A stretch of DNA of 6,199 bases from Alphaproteobacteria bacterium. Lineage in GTDB: Bacteria; Pseudomonadota; Alphaproteobacteria; Micavibrionales; UBA2020. The position numbers were made by a program, and so were the translations under genes. This document shows, piece after piece, positions 4,887 through 6,199 of this stretch. Every line of letters starts with the position of its first letter. Position 1 is the stretch's first letter. The stretch is taken from assembly GCA_029266795.1 (NCBI GenBank), contig JAQSWE010000162.1, positions 1 to 6,199 on the forward strand. The letters are read 5' to 3'. Below the pieces are notes generated by a model, which ran no database searches, had not been told where the DNA came from, and was given only the letters and a program-made list of their open reading frames with translations.

Positions 4887-6199
4887 GCTGTTTCCCTCAT
4901 CAGGCTTCCGTACAGCCGCGAATACGCACCACCAGCCGACAGCAGCTGCGCGTGGCCACCACTTTCGATGATGCGCCCATGCGACATCACGTAAATGATA
5001 TCCGCATTCATGATCGTAGACAGCCGGTGCGCAACCACAATCGTCGTGCGGCCTTTCTGAAGCCTTTCAAGCGCCATTTGCACAAGGCGCTCGGAAGTCG
5101 CATCAAGCGCGGAGGTCGCTTCGTCGAGCAACAGGATCGGTGCGTTGCGCAGCATCGCGCGCGCAATCGAAATTCGTTGCCGCTGCCCGCCCGAAAGCTT
5201 CACGCCATTTTCCCCAACGCGCGTCTCGTATCCTTCGGGCAGCTCCATGATAAATTCATGCGCAGCCGCCAGCTTCGCGGCTTCGATAATTTCTTCCTCG
5301 GTGGCCGCAGGCCGGCCATAGGCTATGTTCTCGCGGAGCGTATCGTTGAAAATAGCGACTTCCTGACTGACGAGCGCCATGCTCGCCCGCAGGCTCTCGA
5401 TGGTCACGTCACGGATATCGCTGCCGCCGATCCTGATTGAACCTTGCTGCACATCGTAAAAACGGGGGATGAGATTTAGGATGGTGGATTTCCCAGCCCC
5501 AGACTCCCCAACGAGCGCGATCGTTTTGCCGGCAGGCGCCGTAAAACTCACATCGTGCAAAGCATCAGTGCCATCAGCATAGGTGAAAGTCACGTTCTCA
5601 AACACCAGGGTGGGCATATTTGCGTTAAGCCTCTGCGCCCCGTCGCGGTCGGTGATTTCCGGTTTTTTATCCATTACACCGAACAAGCGGTCGAGCGCTG
5701 CCAACCCCATTTGCATGACGTTACTGAGGCGCGCAAGACGCTTCATGGGTTCGAATGCCATGATGAACGCGGCGATGAAGGAGAATAACTTCCCTGCAGT
5801 GCTTTCGCCAGCCATCACTTGCGTGCCGCCATAGACGATGATCGTCACAATCGCAAGGCCGCTCAGCAGCTCCCCGATCGGAGCGAGGATGGCCGAGATG
5901 CGGAAAGAGCGGTTCATGTATTTATAGATTTTCTCGATTGTGCCATGCACTCGGTTGGTTTCGAAAGCTTCCATACCGTAGGACTTGATGTGCCGCGCGC
6001 CCTGAAACGCCTGCCCCAACATGCCGGTCAGGTCGCCAATGCTGGATTGCGTATTCATAGCCGCCTTGCGAATTCTCTTCCCCAGCAGCATGACGGTATA
6101 TGCGGAAAGCGGAAACACGAAGAGTGAGATCAGCGCCAGTTTCCAGTCCTGATAAAACATCACGCCAACCAGGAAAAGGACAGTGAAAGTGTTCTTGCC
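4883..6199 (-). CDS. MsbA-like ABC exporter, permease-ATPase fusion (5' partial)
   Basis: The frame runs off the right edge, leaving 438 visible C-terminal residues of a half-size ABC exporter that normally has about 580-600. The visible part begins within the transmembrane domain: a long hydrophobic stretch at about 5-45 that includes FYQDWKLAL, then TM5 near 102-128 and TM6 near 136-152. The nucleotide-binding domain is complete, with A-loop Tyr207, Walker A GESGAGKST (231-239), Q-loop in LVSQE (Gln279), signature LSGGQ (335-339), Walker B ILLLDE (355-360) followed by ATSALD, and switch His391 in VVAHRLST. Such proteins are homodimers in the inner membrane that flip lipids, lipid A or other hydrophobic cargo using ATP; the cargo here cannot be read from the sequence. 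A GTG at 6161-6163 is an internal valine, not the start. It is the first visible gene of a three-gene operon and ends in an ATGA overlap with the hydrolase. Confidence 0.94.
   Translation of the reverse strand, partial: GKNTFTVLFLVGVMFYQDWKLALISLFVFPLSAYTVMLLGKRIRKAAMNTQSSIGDLTGMLGQAFQGARHIKSYGMEAFETNRVHGTIEKIYKYMNRSFRISAILAPIGELLSGLAIVTIIVYGGTQVMAGESTAGKLFSFIAAFIMAFEPMKRLARLSNVMQMGLAALDRLFGVMDKKPEITDRDGAQRLNANMPTLVFENVTFTYADGTDALHDVSFTAPAGKTIALVGESGAGKSTILNLIPRFYDVQQGSIRIGGSDIRDVTIESLRASMALVSQEVAIFNDTLRENIAYGRPAATEEEIIEAAKLAAAHEFIMELPEGYETRVGENGVKLSGGQRQRISIARAMLRNAPILLLDEATSALDATSERLVQMALERLQKGRTTIVVAHRLSTIMNADIIYVMSHGRIIESGGHAQLLSAGGAYSRLYGSLMRETA
4894..4898 (-). promoter_or_regulatory. 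Shine-Dalgarno of the alpha/beta hydrolase inside the exporter gene
   Basis: The minus strand reads GAGGG, ending 7 bases before the ATG at 4886 and located in the last codons of the exporter gene. It supports the ATGA-overlapping start and translational coupling. Confidence 0.7.

Noticed and set aside
4952..5440. 162-codon + strand frame opposite the ABC exporter ATPase domain
   Set aside because: The opposite strand encodes all ABC ATPase motifs. This frame is Arg/His-rich and has no features of its own.
6161..6163. GTG as the start of the ABC exporter
   Set aside because: The frame stays open to the window edge and the upstream residues continue a normal transmembrane helix, so this is an internal valine of a truncated gene.

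Overview
The window looks like a chromosomal segment of a Gram-negative bacterium, most likely an alphaproteobacterium. The type II citrate synthase reads like alphaproteobacterial GltA. The FadE-type acyl-CoA dehydrogenase tail and the MsbA-like exporter fit a Gram-negative cell with an outer membrane. Base composition is moderate in GC. This placement comes from protein character alone; no rRNA or tRNA is present to confirm it. I see no mobile element, CRISPR array, tRNA or rRNA.

Left part (1-1079). The window opens inside the 3' end of a fadE-like acyl-CoA dehydrogenase gene on the + strand, which stops at 304. A strong GC-rich hairpin with A/T flanks on both sides (326-359) lies between it and a convergent minus-strand gene for a small membrane-anchored bacterial PH-domain protein (377-880). 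That gene diverges from gltA across a roughly 200-base intergenic region. The region holds a good sigma70-type promoter for gltA and a small hairpin in the leader of the PH gene.

Middle part (1080-3084). gltA encodes a full-length citrate synthase of 438 residues with all catalytic residues present. A 9-bp perfect inverted repeat straddles its stop codon. About 80 bases later comes a gene for a 201-residue exported low-complexity protein (signal peptide, Gly/Thr-rich body, a hexalysine block, and a Thr/Asn-rich tail with three hexapeptide repeats). I cannot assign it a function.

Right part (3088-6199, minus strand). Three closely packed genes form a probable operon, transcribed right to left. 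They are an MsbA-like ABC exporter (5' end cut by the window edge), a membrane-anchored serine alpha/beta hydrolase (ATGA overlap with the exporter), and a DUF2419 protein related to queuosine-5'-monophosphate glycosylase (Qng1). The last gene overlaps the hydrolase. It ends 3 bases from the stop of the convergent low-complexity gene, with a 10-bp palindrome at the junction and no clear terminator.

Functionally, the left and middle genes touch beta-oxidation and entry into the TCA cycle (FadE yields acyl-CoA intermediates; GltA consumes acetyl-CoA), but they are not co-transcribed in the visible arrangement. The most interesting element is the Qng1-like enzyme. It releases queuine from queuosine nucleotide in the characterised members, and here it is translationally tied to an exporter and a hydrolase.
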